Origin: an uncultured Flavobacteriales bacterium
Lineage (GTDB): Bacteria > Bacteroidota > Bacteroidia > Flavobacteriales_D > Sanyastnellaceae
Direction of reading: 5' to 3'
DNA length: 61,964 bases
Assembly (NCBI GenBank): GCA_949373165.1
Contig: CASICO010000021.1
Location: forward strand, 1-61,964
The position numbers and the translations under genes are program-made. A model generated the notes under the pieces. It did no database searches and was not told the origin of the DNA. It saw only the letters and a program-made list of their open reading frames with translations. How positions within the stretch are numbered: position 1 is the first letter of the stretch; the number at the start of each line of letters is the position of its first letter. Of the stretch, positions 48,149 to 57,297 are shown piece after piece.

Positions 48149-48970
48149 ATGAGCGATTTCGCCCCCTTCCCTTTTGACTTAGTCGCGTTGCTGGATCAAG
48201 CCGTGGCGGTAATCCGACCGGTTGGTGATTACTTGGTTGCCCAGAGAGTTCTGGAATCGGACATCGAGGTAAAAGGACTCAATTCGCTGGTGAGTCATGT
48301 GGACAAGACGGCAGAAGTGCGTCTGGTTGAAGGCCTCTCTGCATTGCTTCCGGAAGCCGGTTTTCTTGCAGAAGAGGGCACAGCAGGCAACAAGGCTGGT
48401 GCGCGGTTTCGTTGGGTCGTTGACCCGCTGGATGGCACCACGAACCTGATTCATGGGCTCCCTGTGTTTTGTGTGTCGGTGGCCTTGGTGGATGGGGACT
48501 CTCCTGTTTTGGCTGTGGTTCATGACCCGAACCGCAACGAGTGTTTTACGGCCGTCTTGGGTGGGGGAACCCGGTTGAATGGAAAGCCAGTGAAATGTGC
48601 GCAGAGAACCGACCTCGCTGACGCCTTGGTGGCCACTGGATTTCCGCATTGGGACTTCACTCGGATGCCGAATTATTTGGTGGCGCTCACGGCGTTTGCC
48701 AAAGGCACAAGAGGCCTACGAAGAATGGGGTCTGCGGCAATCGACTTGGCATATGTGGCCTGCGGGAGGTTTGATGCGTTTTTCGAATACAGTTTGCAGC
48801 CATGGGACATTGCAGCGGGTCTGCTTTTGGTGACCGAAGCGGGCGGATCGACTTCAGATTTTAATGGGGTTTGCGCGCCCACAGCTTTGTTGTCGGGTCG
48901 AGAAGTCCTGGCCGCTGCGCCGGGTTTAATGAAGGCCGTGGTCGATGTGACGGCCGAGGCCTTTGATTAA
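48149..48970 (+). CDS. Inositol monophosphatase family protein
   Basis: 273 residues. FLAEEGTAG, WVVDPLDGTTNLIHGLPVF and QPWDIAAGLLLVTEAGG are the three metal/substrate motifs of the Mg2+-dependent, Li+-sensitive phosphatase family. Substrate could be inositol 1-phosphate or another sugar phosphate. It has a good ribosome-binding site (AAGGA just upstream of the start). It follows lgt by 23 bases and is followed by an ECF sigma gene. Confidence 0.9.
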   Translation: MSDFAPFPFDLVALLDQAVAVIRPVGDYLVAQRVLESDIEVKGLNSLVSHVDKTAEVRLVEGLSALLPEAGFLAEEGTAGNKAGARFRWVVDPLDGTTNLIHGLPVFCVSVALVDGDSPVLAVVHDPNRNECFTAVLGGGTRLNGKPVKCAQRTDLADALVATGFPHWDFTRMPNYLVALTAFAKGTRGLRRMGSAAIDLAYVACGRFDAFFEYSLQPWDIAAGLLLVTEAGGSTSDFNGVCAPTALLSGREVLAAAPGLMKAVVDVTAEAFD

Positions 48971-49007
48971 ACCTAGATCTGGGCAACGCGTTGATTCAGC
49001 AGCTGAC

Positions 49008-49556
49008 ATGGCAATCGCGACTTCCGATCAACACTCACCACCTCCAAATTTCCCGGACTGGATGCGAGAGAATTACCCGTTGGTTCTGTCTCAAGCCCGG
49101 AGAATGTTGTTGGTTAGGGAGGATGCCGAGGATGTGACCCAGCAGGTTTTCCTAAAAGCATGGAAGGCGTGGGAAGGATTTGAAGGCAATCCGGCGCAAC
49201 GGCAGGCTTGGTTGCTTAGAATCGCACGCAACACGACAGTGGACTCGGCCAGAAAGAGAAGGTTGAGGAGAATGCTTCCGGTTGACACCCAGCTTGAGGA
49301 GCGAACATCTGGTGTCTTGTCTTCGGATGACTTTTCAGGAGAACGAATCATGGCCTTGCTGCACGCGGCCATTGCAACGCTGCCTCCGAAGCAACGCTGG
49401 GTTTTTCAAGCCCGGTATTTTGATGGGAGGTCTTATGCGCATCTCTCCCTAGAAACAGGGACTTCGGAAGGCGCATTAAAGGCCTCATATCACCACGCGA
49501 AAAAGAAGATTGAGAAGGTTCTCAAGGCTGAGGCATCGCTCGTTTTTCACCGCTGA
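49008..49556 (+). CDS. ECF-type RNA polymerase sigma factor
   Basis: 182 residues from the ATG at 49008; a TTG start 15 codons upstream lies in the phosphatase gene. Region 2 is VREDAEDVTQQVFLKAWKAW with RQAWLLRIARNTTVD, and region 4 is ALLHAAIATLPPKQRWVFQARYFDGRSYAHLSLETGTSEGAL. It directs RNA polymerase to a stress or envelope regulon. The next two genes, a small membrane protein and a Spy-like protein, form a probable operon and are likely its regulators. Confidence 0.9.
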   Translation: MAIATSDQHSPPPNFPDWMRENYPLVLSQARRMLLVREDAEDVTQQVFLKAWKAWEGFEGNPAQRQAWLLRIARNTTVDSARKRRLRRMLPVDTQLEERTSGVLSSDDFSGERIMALLHAAIATLPPKQRWVFQARYFDGRSYAHLSLETGTSEGALKASYHHAKKKIEKVLKAEASLVFHR

Positions 49557-49593
49557 TTTTAAACGCGCCGCGACCCAAAACGTTCTTCAAACG

Positions 49594-49923
49594 ATGCCCG
49601 ACAACTTGGATACAGCACCCCGCCATGACGATGGCTTCCGATTTGATTCGGAAACGATTGACCGCGGCATCGCGGCTGTGGAATTCACGCGGCTTCAGCC
49701 GGCTTTCGTCCGGAGACCTTGGCGTGGCATGGCTGCTGCAATTTTCGGGCTTCTTGGGTTGGGATTGGCCCTGTCGGCTTGGCCCGAAGAAGAGCCTTGC
49801 TTAACATGGGCCTGTCAGTTGGAATGCCTGTCCGACGAAGAGATGGAGATGATGATGGAATTGCTGGACGATGGTTCCGAAGATCAGGGGTTGTTTTGGG
49901 GAGAAGAAAGCTGGGGTTTATGA
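49594..49923 (+). CDS. Small membrane protein, possible anti-sigma factor
   Basis: 109 residues from the ATG at 49594. A cytoplasmic N-terminus of ~45 residues is followed by one membrane helix (GMAAAIFGLLGLGLALSAW) and an acidic tail (LSDEEMEMMMELLDDGSEDQ). I do not recognise the family. Position directly after an ECF sigma gene and before an exported Spy-like gene, and topology with a single helix, suggest a minimal anti-sigma or signal-relay protein; this is inference only. It lacks a recognisable zinc anti-sigma motif. Confidence 0.65.
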   Translation: MPDNLDTAPRHDDGFRFDSETIDRGIAAVEFTRLQPAFVRRPWRGMAAAIFGLLGLGLALSAWPEEEPCLTWACQLECLSDEEMEMMMELLDDGSEDQGLFWGEESWGL

Positions 49924-49939
49924 CATTGGAAAACACAGA

Positions 49940-50464
49940 ATGACGATGAGCAACATGCTTTTTTCAAACGGTCTCTGGCTTGGGATGTGCCTTTGCGTTG
50001 CCATGCCGATTTTGGCGCAAAGCCCGTCTAAATCGGAGGAGCCGAATCGCAATCAAATGCGAGAGCGCATGAAACGGATGTACGTGGCGTACCTCACCGA
50101 GGAGCTCGACTTGACTGTGGAAAAGGGGCAACGGTTTTGGCCCATCTATAACGAATTCTCCGAGGGTTTGGAGGAACTGGAGAGCCGCGTGCGCAGTGTC
50201 CGAGAGGAATTGGTAAAAGCAGGGGGCAATTCCCTGGTGGAATTTGACGAGAAGCTGGATGCGTTGACGCTTATTGAACATGAGTTTGCAGGAGAGCGAG
50301 CTGCATTTCTGAAAGCGGTGGCGCAGGCTTTTAGCCCAGAGTTTGCCGTTCAGATGTTGTCTGCGAAACGAAGTTTTGATCGCGACATGCGTCAGCGCAT
50401 GGGCGATCGCATGTCACGGCCAAACCGAAGGAGTGGCCCAGGCCTGGGCAAAAGCCGAGATTGA
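49940..50464 (+). CDS. Spy/CpxP-like periplasmic protein (sensor of ECF sigma type)
   Basis: 174 residues. A signal peptide (LWLGMCLCVAMPILAQ) is followed by a helical, charged protein with the pattern RMYVAYLTEELDLTVEKGQRFWPIYNEFSEGLEEL, typical of Bacteroidota Spy-like periplasmic proteins encoded beside ECF sigma genes. Such proteins may sense envelope stress or chaperone unfolded proteins. Two nearby ATGs (49940 and 49946) are possible starts. The C-terminus is basic (RMGDRMSRPNRRSG). It ends three bases before convergent msrB. Confidence 0.75.
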   Translation: MTMSNMLFSNGLWLGMCLCVAMPILAQSPSKSEEPNRNQMRERMKRMYVAYLTEELDLTVEKGQRFWPIYNEFSEGLEELESRVRSVREELVKAGGNSLVEFDEKLDALTLIEHEFAGERAAFLKAVAQAFSPEFAVQMLSAKRSFDRDMRQRMGDRMSRPNRRSGPGLGKSRD

Positions 50465-50467
50465 CCG

Positions 50468-50866
50468 CTAGATGGGGTCTGGCTTGAACGTCAGGCACAC
50501 CCCATTCACACAATGCCGAGCGCCTGTGTCGGTTGGCCCATCGGGAAAGACGTGACCGAGGTGCGAATCACAGGTTGTGCATCGGATTTCAACCCGAATC
50601 ATCCCATGCGAGATGTCCCGGATGCGGGTCACCTTTTCGGATTCAACTTCACTGTCGAAACTGGGCCAGCCGCATCCGGAATCGAATTTGGCTGTTCCGG
50701 AATACAACGCAGTGTGGCACACTTTACAGTGGTAGGTTCCTGACCTACCCTCTTCATTCAATGGACTGGAGAATGGGCGCTCCGTCCCATTCTTCCTTAG
50801 GACTCGGAATTCCTCTGAGGTGAGTTTGGCCTGAAGTGCCTTGTCGCTCAAGTCTTTTGGCGCCAT
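50468..50866 (-). CDS. msrB: Peptide-methionine (R)-S-oxide reductase
   Basis: 132 residues. Zinc cysteine pairs CKVC and CTTC, the GCGWPSFD motif, HLGHVFPDGP, and the catalytic cysteine in RHCVNGVCLTF. It repairs methionine-R-sulfoxide in proteins. No signal peptide is present, so cytoplasmic. The ATG at 50866 shares its A with the TGA of the helicase gene (TGATG), so the two are translationally coupled. Confidence 0.94.
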   Translation of the reverse strand: MAPKDLSDKALQAKLTSEEFRVLRKNGTERPFSSPLNEEGRSGTYHCKVCHTALYSGTAKFDSGCGWPSFDSEVESEKVTRIRDISHGMIRVEIRCTTCDSHLGHVFPDGPTDTGARHCVNGVCLTFKPDPI

Positions 50867-52410
50867 CAATTGGAGCCGCCAGCGTGGCCTCCTTTTTGCC
50901 CACCCCTTTCGCTTCCTCCTTTGCCGCCGCGATTTCTGTCGCCGCCGCCTTGGCCATTCCGATTGCCGCCTTCACTGCGATGTCCTCCGCCCTTTCTTCG
51001 GTCGTTGTTGCGTCCGCCGCCTCCTCCGCGATGGCCATCTCGCCCACGTCCGCCGCCTCCGCCGCCGCGGTTTCCGCCGCGACCTCCGCGATGAGAAGGT
51101 GCATTGGGGTCGTATTTGGGGCCTTCTCCCAATTCTGCAGGCAGGGGCTCCTTTCGAACCTCCATGCCGATGAGCTTTTCGATTTTTGAGAAGTTGCGCA
51201 TCTCACCGGGAGTGATCAATGTGATGCCCATGCCTGAGCGCTCAGCTCTCGCTGTTCGGCCGATACGGTGAACGTAATCCTCTTCATTCGGAGGGACATC
51301 GTAATTGATGACCATCTCAATGTTGTCGATGTCAATGCCTCGGCTCACGACGTCAGTGGCGACGAGGATGTGAATTTTCCGATTTCGAAAGCGACGCATC
51401 ACGTCTTCCCGGTCTTTTTGTTCCAAATCTGAACTGATCGACCCCACATTCAAACCGGCTTTGGCCAAAGAGCGCGCAATGACTGCAATGGAACGCTTTC
51501 TACTGGAGAAGACGATGACGGATTTGAATCCGCGGTCCTTCAGCAAGCTCACGAGCAGCTTTGGCTTCTGGTCATCGTGCACAGGATATGCAGCTTGAAT
51601 GACCTTTTCTGCTGGGCGAGAAAGCGCAATTTGCACCGTAACAGGATCCTTCAGCATGGAATTGGCCAATTTCCCAATCCTTTCAGGCATGGTGGCGCTG
51701 AACAGCAAGGTTTGCCTTTCCGGACTGCAGTGCTCAGCGATTCGGTTGATGTCGCCAAGGAAGCCCATGTCCAACATTCGGTCCGCCTCATCGAGAATCA
51801 ACACCTCGAGTTTGCTCAAGTCCACATACCCCAGGTTCATGTGACTGATCATTCGACCAGGCGTCACGATGGCGATGTCCACACCCGTAGTGAGGGCGTT
51901 CTTTTCGCGGTCAAAGTCGCTTCCGCTACCTCCACCATAAATCGCCACGCTGGATGTTCCAGAGAAATAACCAAAGCCCTCTGTGGCTTGATCAATCTGG
52001 AGCGCCAATTCACGGGTGGGTGTGATGATGAGACACTTAATGTGGTCTCCTCCTCCCCGCTCGTAAATGTTGTGCATTGTGGGCAAAAGAAACGCGGCGG
52101 TCTTTCCGGTTCCCGTTTGGGCGATGCCAATCAAGTCCTTCCCCTCGGTGATGGGCGGAATGGCGAGGGTTTGAATGGGCGTGGCCATCTCAAATCCCAT
52201 GGACTCCAAGCCTTCTTGAACCGGGCCGCACAAAGGCAGCTCACGGAATGGAAGCTTTTTAGGCTCCTCCGGCGGAGCCTCGGCTTCGGGGGTGTCTTCG
52301 GTGGCGTCCGGGGTAAGCGCTTCCTGCGCCTCGGCTTCTGGTTGTCCTTCTGTGGACTTGGACGCGTCTTGGGGTGCCAACTCTTCGTTGGCGCTGTGCA
52401 TATCAATCAT
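50866..52410 (-). CDS. DEAD-box RNA helicase with RGG-rich tail
   Basis: 514 residues from the ATG at 52410; an ATG three codons in and a GTG six codons upstream are alternatives. The N-terminal ~50 residues are acidic, Ala/Pro-rich low complexity. Helicase motifs: Q-motif region GFEMATPIQTLAIP, Walker A AQTGTGKT, PTRELALQ, DEADRMLDMG, SAT, and VI with HRIGRTARAERSG. The last ~75 residues are Gly/Arg/Asn-rich (repeated RGG-like). It resembles RhlE/CsdA-type helicases that remodel structured RNA, often in cold adaptation or ribosome assembly. It is followed by msrB in the same transcript. Confidence 0.92.
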   Translation of the reverse strand: MIDMHSANEELAPQDASKSTEGQPEAEAQEALTPDATEDTPEAEAPPEEPKKLPFRELPLCGPVQEGLESMGFEMATPIQTLAIPPITEGKDLIGIAQTGTGKTAAFLLPTMHNIYERGGGDHIKCLIITPTRELALQIDQATEGFGYFSGTSSVAIYGGGSGSDFDREKNALTTGVDIAIVTPGRMISHMNLGYVDLSKLEVLILDEADRMLDMGFLGDINRIAEHCSPERQTLLFSATMPERIGKLANSMLKDPVTVQIALSRPAEKVIQAAYPVHDDQKPKLLVSLLKDRGFKSVIVFSSRKRSIAVIARSLAKAGLNVGSISSDLEQKDREDVMRRFRNRKIHILVATDVVSRGIDIDNIEMVINYDVPPNEEDYVHRIGRTARAERSGMGITLITPGEMRNFSKIEKLIGMEVRKEPLPAELGEGPKYDPNAPSHRGGRGGNRGGGGGGRGRDGHRGGGGGRNNDRRKGGGHRSEGGNRNGQGGGDRNRGGKGGSERGGQKGGHAGGSN

Positions 52411-52564
52411 CAATCTGTAGGTCCGCACTTACGGCGAATGCGGCAAAGGTCGGACATTGTCATGGGTGCGCAGCATGGGGGTTAAATTTGAGCAGCAGAT
52501 GCAACTTTACTTGAACTCATCGGTTAGTATTTCACGTACCCTGTGAATCGCACTTTTTATCGTC

Positions 52565-55230
52565 ATGCGCCACATTCTCCTTGTCTTTCTTCTCAGTCTT
52601 TGTGGACAGATGTGTGCGACGCACATCGTTGGAGGTGAAATCAGTTACGAGGACTTGGGAGATGGGGTCTATCGCGTTCGACTTGTGGTTTATCGGGATT
52701 GCGGGCCAACCAACCAGAATGGCACTGGATTTGACAACGCGGCATCGGTCGGTATTTTCAACTCAACGGGGCAGTTGGTTGACCTCATGAACATCCCCCT
52801 TTCTTTTCAAAACGTGGATGAGCTGCCCGTGGTGTTGGAAAACCCATGCGGGACACCTCCTCCTTCTGTTTGCGTGGAACAAGCCGTGTATGAGCAGGTC
52901 GTGAATTTGGGGGAGTCCGTTACGGGTTTCACACTCAGTTACCAGCGGTGCTGCAGAAACCCCTCGATTGTCAATTTGACGAGCCCGGATGATGCCGGGG
53001 CCACCTTCACGACGGAAATCCCGGGCACCCTCCAAACCACAGCCCCGAACAGCAGTCCCGTTTGGAACAGTTTGCCTCCTGTGGCTTTGTGCGCTGGATT
53101 CGACTTCTTTTTCGACCACAGTGCCACAGATTTAGATGGGGACAGTCTGGCATATGCACTGTGCTCTCCTTTGTTTGGAGGAACACCCAATGAGCCGGCG
53201 CCAAATCCACCCAATGGTCCGCCATACACTCCCGTGAATTGGGCGCCGGGTTATTCTGCCACAAATCCGATCGATGGGGCACCGTCATTTTCAATTGATC
53301 CGGTCACGGGCTACCTCACAGGCATGCCCACGGCAGCGGGGCAATATGCCATTGGAATTTGTGTGGAAGAATGGAGAGATGGCTCTTTGCTGAGCACATC
53401 AAACCGCGACTTCCAAATGAATGTGACGATTTGCGACCCCAATATCACGTCTTTGGTGGCCAACCAGACTGGATCGCAATTGTGCATTGGCGAAACCTTG
53501 GAGTTTCAGCAGTTTTCCATCAATGCCACATTTTTCCTCTGGGATTTTGGTGTAGAGGGTGTGGACAGCGACACCTCCAATCTTGCGAACCCCACGTTCA
53601 CCTTCCCTGAGCCCGGCATTTATGAGGTTGTGCTCATCGCCAACCCGGGTTGGCCTTGTGCAGATTCAAGCGCCTCGATATACGAAGTGTTTGCGCCAGT
53701 AAATCCTGTGCTGGAAGTTCTGGATGTGGACTGTTCATCGGGGACGCCCCTGTTCACTTTTGGTACAGAAGACGCCTACCCTGAGGCCAATTTCAATTGG
53801 GAGTTTGGCGCCTTGTCCTCGGTGGATTTAAGCGACCTAGAATCTCCCTCAGGGATAGCTTTTCCAACGGTGAATGATGTGGATGCAGCGTTGACCATCG
53901 TGTCCAATGGCTGCGTTGGAAATGGCGTTCTGGAATGGGTTCCTCCCCCCCCGCCGATGGCGGCGATAGCGCCTCAAGAGGATTTCTGCTCGGGCTTTTC
54001 TTTGAGTTTCGTCAACGCCAGTGAGGCCAGCGACGCTTACATGTGGGATTTTGGTGTACCCCGGCAATTCTGATGTGAGCTTTGACGCGTTTCCGACATG
54101 GACCTACGAGGGGGCCAGGTACGTTCGAAGTTGAATTGGTGGCATCGGCTGCGTTTCAATGTCCGGATACCGCCACCGAGGTTTTCGAGGTGGCGTGGTT
54201 GCTTGAGCCCTTTGTGGCTCAACCGGCACCGGAATGTTTCCAGGAACACAGCTTCAACTTAGAGGCCATTGGCGTCACCGATCCAAATGCGGCATTCAAC
54301 TGGGACTACGCACCCGGCACTGCAACCTCGGATGCGGGTGCCTTTTTGCAAGGCCTGTCCTTCCCTGATCCAGGTGTGTATCCAGTCACCGTCACTGTGA
54401 CCGCAGAGGGGTGCCAACGAGATTACGAAACCCTTGTCGAGGTGTTGTTTGATCCGACCATAGGTTTTGACGGAGGTCCGGGTTCAGGATGTCCGCCATT
54501 GCCGGTGAGTTTTGAGAACTTCTCTCAAACGGAGACCGCGGCGGCTTATACTTGGTATTTCGGAGACGGCAGCACGTCTTCGTTGGCCAATCCAACCCAT
54601 GTTTTTGAGGTTCCCGGAACGTACACAGTGACGCTGGAAATGAGCACGACTGGTTTTTGTGTTCAGGACTTGGCGCAAACCAAAACTGCGTTCATCGAGG
54701 TCTATCCCGAGCCGACCCCCGGCTTTTCCATTGAGCCCAACATCGTGGACATCTTGGAGCCTTATGTCGAGGTGGAGGATTTGAGCATGGGCGCCAACCA
54801 GCATTTCTACAACTTTGGAGATGGCGGGTCAAGTGATGAGCCCAGTCCATCTTACATTTTTCAAGGCGCGGGGATATTTGACGTCACCCAAACGGTGATC
54901 AACGAATTTGGATGCACTGCGGTTGCCCAAGGAGAGGTTGGGGTGAATGGAACCTTGTTTTATGCACCCAACAGTTTTTCGCCCAACAACGACGGACTCA
55001 ACGATGCATGGCAACCTGTGACAACAGGGACCGCAGCTTACTCATGTTCGGTTTACAACCGGTGGGGTGAAGTCGTTTTTAGCACAACAGACCCAAATGC
55101 ATTTTGGCAGGGAGAGGTCAAGGAAGGCCTACATTTTGCCCCGGATGGGATGTACCTCTATCAGGTTTACCTCGAGGATCAGCTCAGAATCCCGTTCACT
55201 TACACGGGGCAGATTCAGCTCTTGCGGTAA
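52565..55230 (+). CDS. PKD-domain secreted protein with type B T9SS (gliding-associated) C-terminus, two apparent frameshifts
   Basis: About 887 residues if read as one gene. A signal peptide (HILLVFLLSLCGQMCA) precedes THIVGGEISYEDLGDGVYRV, an N-terminal domain frequent in large Bacteroidota surface proteins. PKD-like modules follow (FLWDFGVE, ANFNWEFG, YTWYFGDGSTSS with FEVPGTYTVTL, FYNFGDGG). The end (APNSFSPNNDGLND, YNRWGEVVF, GMYLYQVYLED) is the type B sorting domain. The first frame stops at 54073 and the second resumes at 54082. Removing one C from CCCC at 54059-54062 and one G from the G-run 54110-54114 gives a continuous reading, YMWDFGVPGNSDV to TYEGPGTFEVEL. Homopolymer errors are the simplest cause; a true double frameshift is possible. 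Confidence 0.8.
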
Positions 55231-55275
55231 AATCGCAAGGGATTGCCTTAACTTTTGCTCCAAGAAATTGGATAC

Positions 55276-55644
55276 ATGGGTGATCACAATCAAGATTGGT
55301 CTCGAGGAGACCGCAGAGAAGAAGATGTGCATACCATTTCAGTGAAAGCTGGGAAACGCACCTATTTTTTTGACATCCGCGCCACACGTGCAAAGGACCT
55401 TTATCTCACGGTAACCGAGAGTAAACGTCAGACCAATGCCTCTGGAGAGGTGAGTTACAGCAAACACAAGCTTTTCTTGTACAAAGAGGATTTCGAGAAG
55501 TTCCACGAAGGCCTTCGTGACTCTTTGGATAAAATCGCTGAATTGCAAGGCACCGGCGACTTTCAGTCGGGTGAGCACAATGGCCCGCGTCGGACAGAGG
55601 GGCAAACTGGCGAGGACACCGACGTTCGGTTCGAAGACCTTTGA
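55276..55644 (+). CDS. PUR-alpha-like DNA/RNA-binding protein (DUF3276)
   Basis: 122 residues from the ATG at 55276. HTISVKAGKRTYFFDIRATRAKDLYLTVTESKR and HKLFLYKEDFEKFHEGLRDSLD make up a single PUR repeat, the form widespread in Bacteroidota. PUR proteins bind single-stranded nucleic acid; the bacterial role is not well defined. The C-terminal ~25 residues are acidic and disordered. Confidence 0.9.
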   Translation: MGDHNQDWSRGDRREEDVHTISVKAGKRTYFFDIRATRAKDLYLTVTESKRQTNASGEVSYSKHKLFLYKEDFEKFHEGLRDSLDKIAELQGTGDFQSGEHNGPRRTEGQTGEDTDVRFEDL

Positions 55645-55734
55645 GGTCCAGTTCCTTCATGGAACGGGGGTTCCATGTGGATAATTCATCCTGAATTCTG
55701 GGGGGTGGCCCGGTTATATTTGGTCCACGCCCAG

Positions 55735-56433
55735 ATGCAACTCCATTACTACGGACACAGCTGTTTTGCGCTAGAGGTTTTGGGCCTCAGCGTGCTCATT
55801 GACCCCTTCATTCGCCCCAATGAGGCTGCGAATATGGTCGATGTGGAAGCCTTGTGTCCGACCCACATTTTATTGACCCATGGCCATGAAGATCATGTGG
55901 CCGATGCAGAATCGATTGCACGTGCAAGTGGGGCGGAATTGATTGCGCCGTACGAAGTGGCCAATTGGTTCGTTGCAAAGGGTGTGGAACATGTTCGCGC
56001 CATCAACCCAGGAGCCACTTTCTCTTTGAAGGGAAAGAAGGGGGAATTGCAGGTACGGGCAGTGAGTGCAGCGCACTCCTCCACTTTGCCTGATGGGAGT
56101 CCGGGAGGCGCTCCTTGTGGTTACTTGCTGGACGACGGTGAGAAATCCATTTACCATGCTGGCGATACAGCTTTGACAGCGGACATGGCATTGATTGGTC
56201 GATTGTGGCCTCCGGCCTTGGCCATTCTTCCCATTGGGGGAACCTTCACAATGGGATACGCAGACGTTCCTGCCGCCATGGACATGCTCAATTGCAGTTT
56301 GGTGGTGGGCATGCACTACAACACCTTCCCTCCCATCGAGATTGATCGAGAGGAGGCATTCCGTACCGTCAGTGAGGCGGGGGGACAACTTCATTTACTT
56401 GGCATCTCAGAGGTGCTGGACATTCCTTTTTGA
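55735..56433 (+). CDS. UPF0173 metal-dependent hydrolase (metallo-beta-lactamase fold)
   Basis: 232 residues. HYYGHSCF begins the fold, THGHEDHVAD is the HxHxDH metal motif, AHSS and HAGDTALTADM supply the third and fourth ligand segments, and MHYNTFPPIE ends the core. Matches the UPF0173 family; the substrate is unknown. The ATG at 55735 is the natural start. Its stop is two bases before the parA start at 56436, so the three genes from here are probably co-transcribed. Confidence 0.9.
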   Translation: MQLHYYGHSCFALEVLGLSVLIDPFIRPNEAANMVDVEALCPTHILLTHGHEDHVADAESIARASGAELIAPYEVANWFVAKGVEHVRAINPGATFSLKGKKGELQVRAVSAAHSSTLPDGSPGGAPCGYLLDDGEKSIYHAGDTALTADMALIGRLWPPALAILPIGGTFTMGYADVPAAMDMLNCSLVVGMHYNTFPPIEIDREEAFRTVSEAGGQLHLLGISEVLDIPF

Positions 56434-56435
56434 AC

Positions 56436-57287
56436 ATGGGTAAAATCATCGCCATTGCAAACCAAAAAGGTGGAGTGGGCAAAACCACGACCGCCATCAA
56501 TCTCGGCGCCAGCTTGGGTGCACTCGAGTACAAGACTTTGCTTGTGGATGCAGATCCACAAGCCAACAGCACTTCAGGTGTTGGGGTCAATCCGAAGGAA
56601 GTGGAGAAGGGAACCTATCAGTGCTTGATTGCCCAAGAAGATGCCCGCACAGCCATTGTCGAGACGGGCAATCCAAACCTGTGGTTGATCCCTTCTCACA
56701 TTGACTTGGTGGGCGCGGAAATCGAATTGATCAGCGAGGCGGAACGGGAGCAGCGCTTGCGCAAAGCATTGGAGCCGCTGAGAGACGAGTTCGACTTCAT
56801 CCTCATTGACTGCTCACCTTCGCTGGGCTTGATTACGCTCAATGCATTGTCTGCCGCAGACAGTGTGGTGATCCCTGTTCAGTGCGAGTACTTCGCGTTG
56901 GAAGGCTTGGGTAAGCTTTTGAATACCATCAAAATTGTTCAAGGTGGATTGAACACTGAATTGTCCATCGAGGGAATTCTTCTAACCATGTATGACACAC
57001 GTCTCCGACTCTCTAATCAGGTGGTCGAAGAAGTGCGGATGCATTTCCGGGATTTGGTTTTCGACACCTTGATTCATCGAAACACCCGATTGGGCGAAGC
57101 GCCGAGTCATGGAGAGACCATTGTGATGCACGATGCATCATGCAAAGGGGCCATCAACTATCTGAACCTCGCCCGCGAAATCCTTCAGAAGAACGACCTC
57201 ACCAAGGTCCCCAATGCGGAGAAGTTCTTGGACATCAATGGGGGGATCGCCTCCGAGGGTGCCGGAGTTCAACCCGAGTTGAACTGA
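56436..57287 (+). CDS. parA: Chromosome partitioning ATPase ParA
   Basis: 283 residues. The deviant Walker A NQKGGVGKTTTAINLGA is at the N-terminus, LVDADPQANST (switch), DFILIDCSPSLG (Walker B) and RNTRLGEAPSHGE follow, all typical of chromosomal ParA/Soj. An in-frame TTG two codons earlier exists, but ATG is preferred. Works with the ParB encoded 10 bases downstream to segregate replication origins, which suggests this window is not far from the chromosomal origin region, although I saw no origin or clear parS site. Confidence 0.95.
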   Translation: MGKIIAIANQKGGVGKTTTAINLGASLGALEYKTLLVDADPQANSTSGVGVNPKEVEKGTYQCLIAQEDARTAIVETGNPNLWLIPSHIDLVGAEIELISEAEREQRLRKALEPLRDEFDFILIDCSPSLGLITLNALSAADSVVIPVQCEYFALEGLGKLLNTIKIVQGGLNTELSIEGILLTMYDTRLRLSNQVVEEVRMHFRDLVFDTLIHRNTRLGEAPSHGETIVMHDASCKGAINYLNLAREILQKNDLTKVPNAEKFLDINGGIASEGAGVQPELN

Positions 57288-57297
57288 GCACAGCCTC

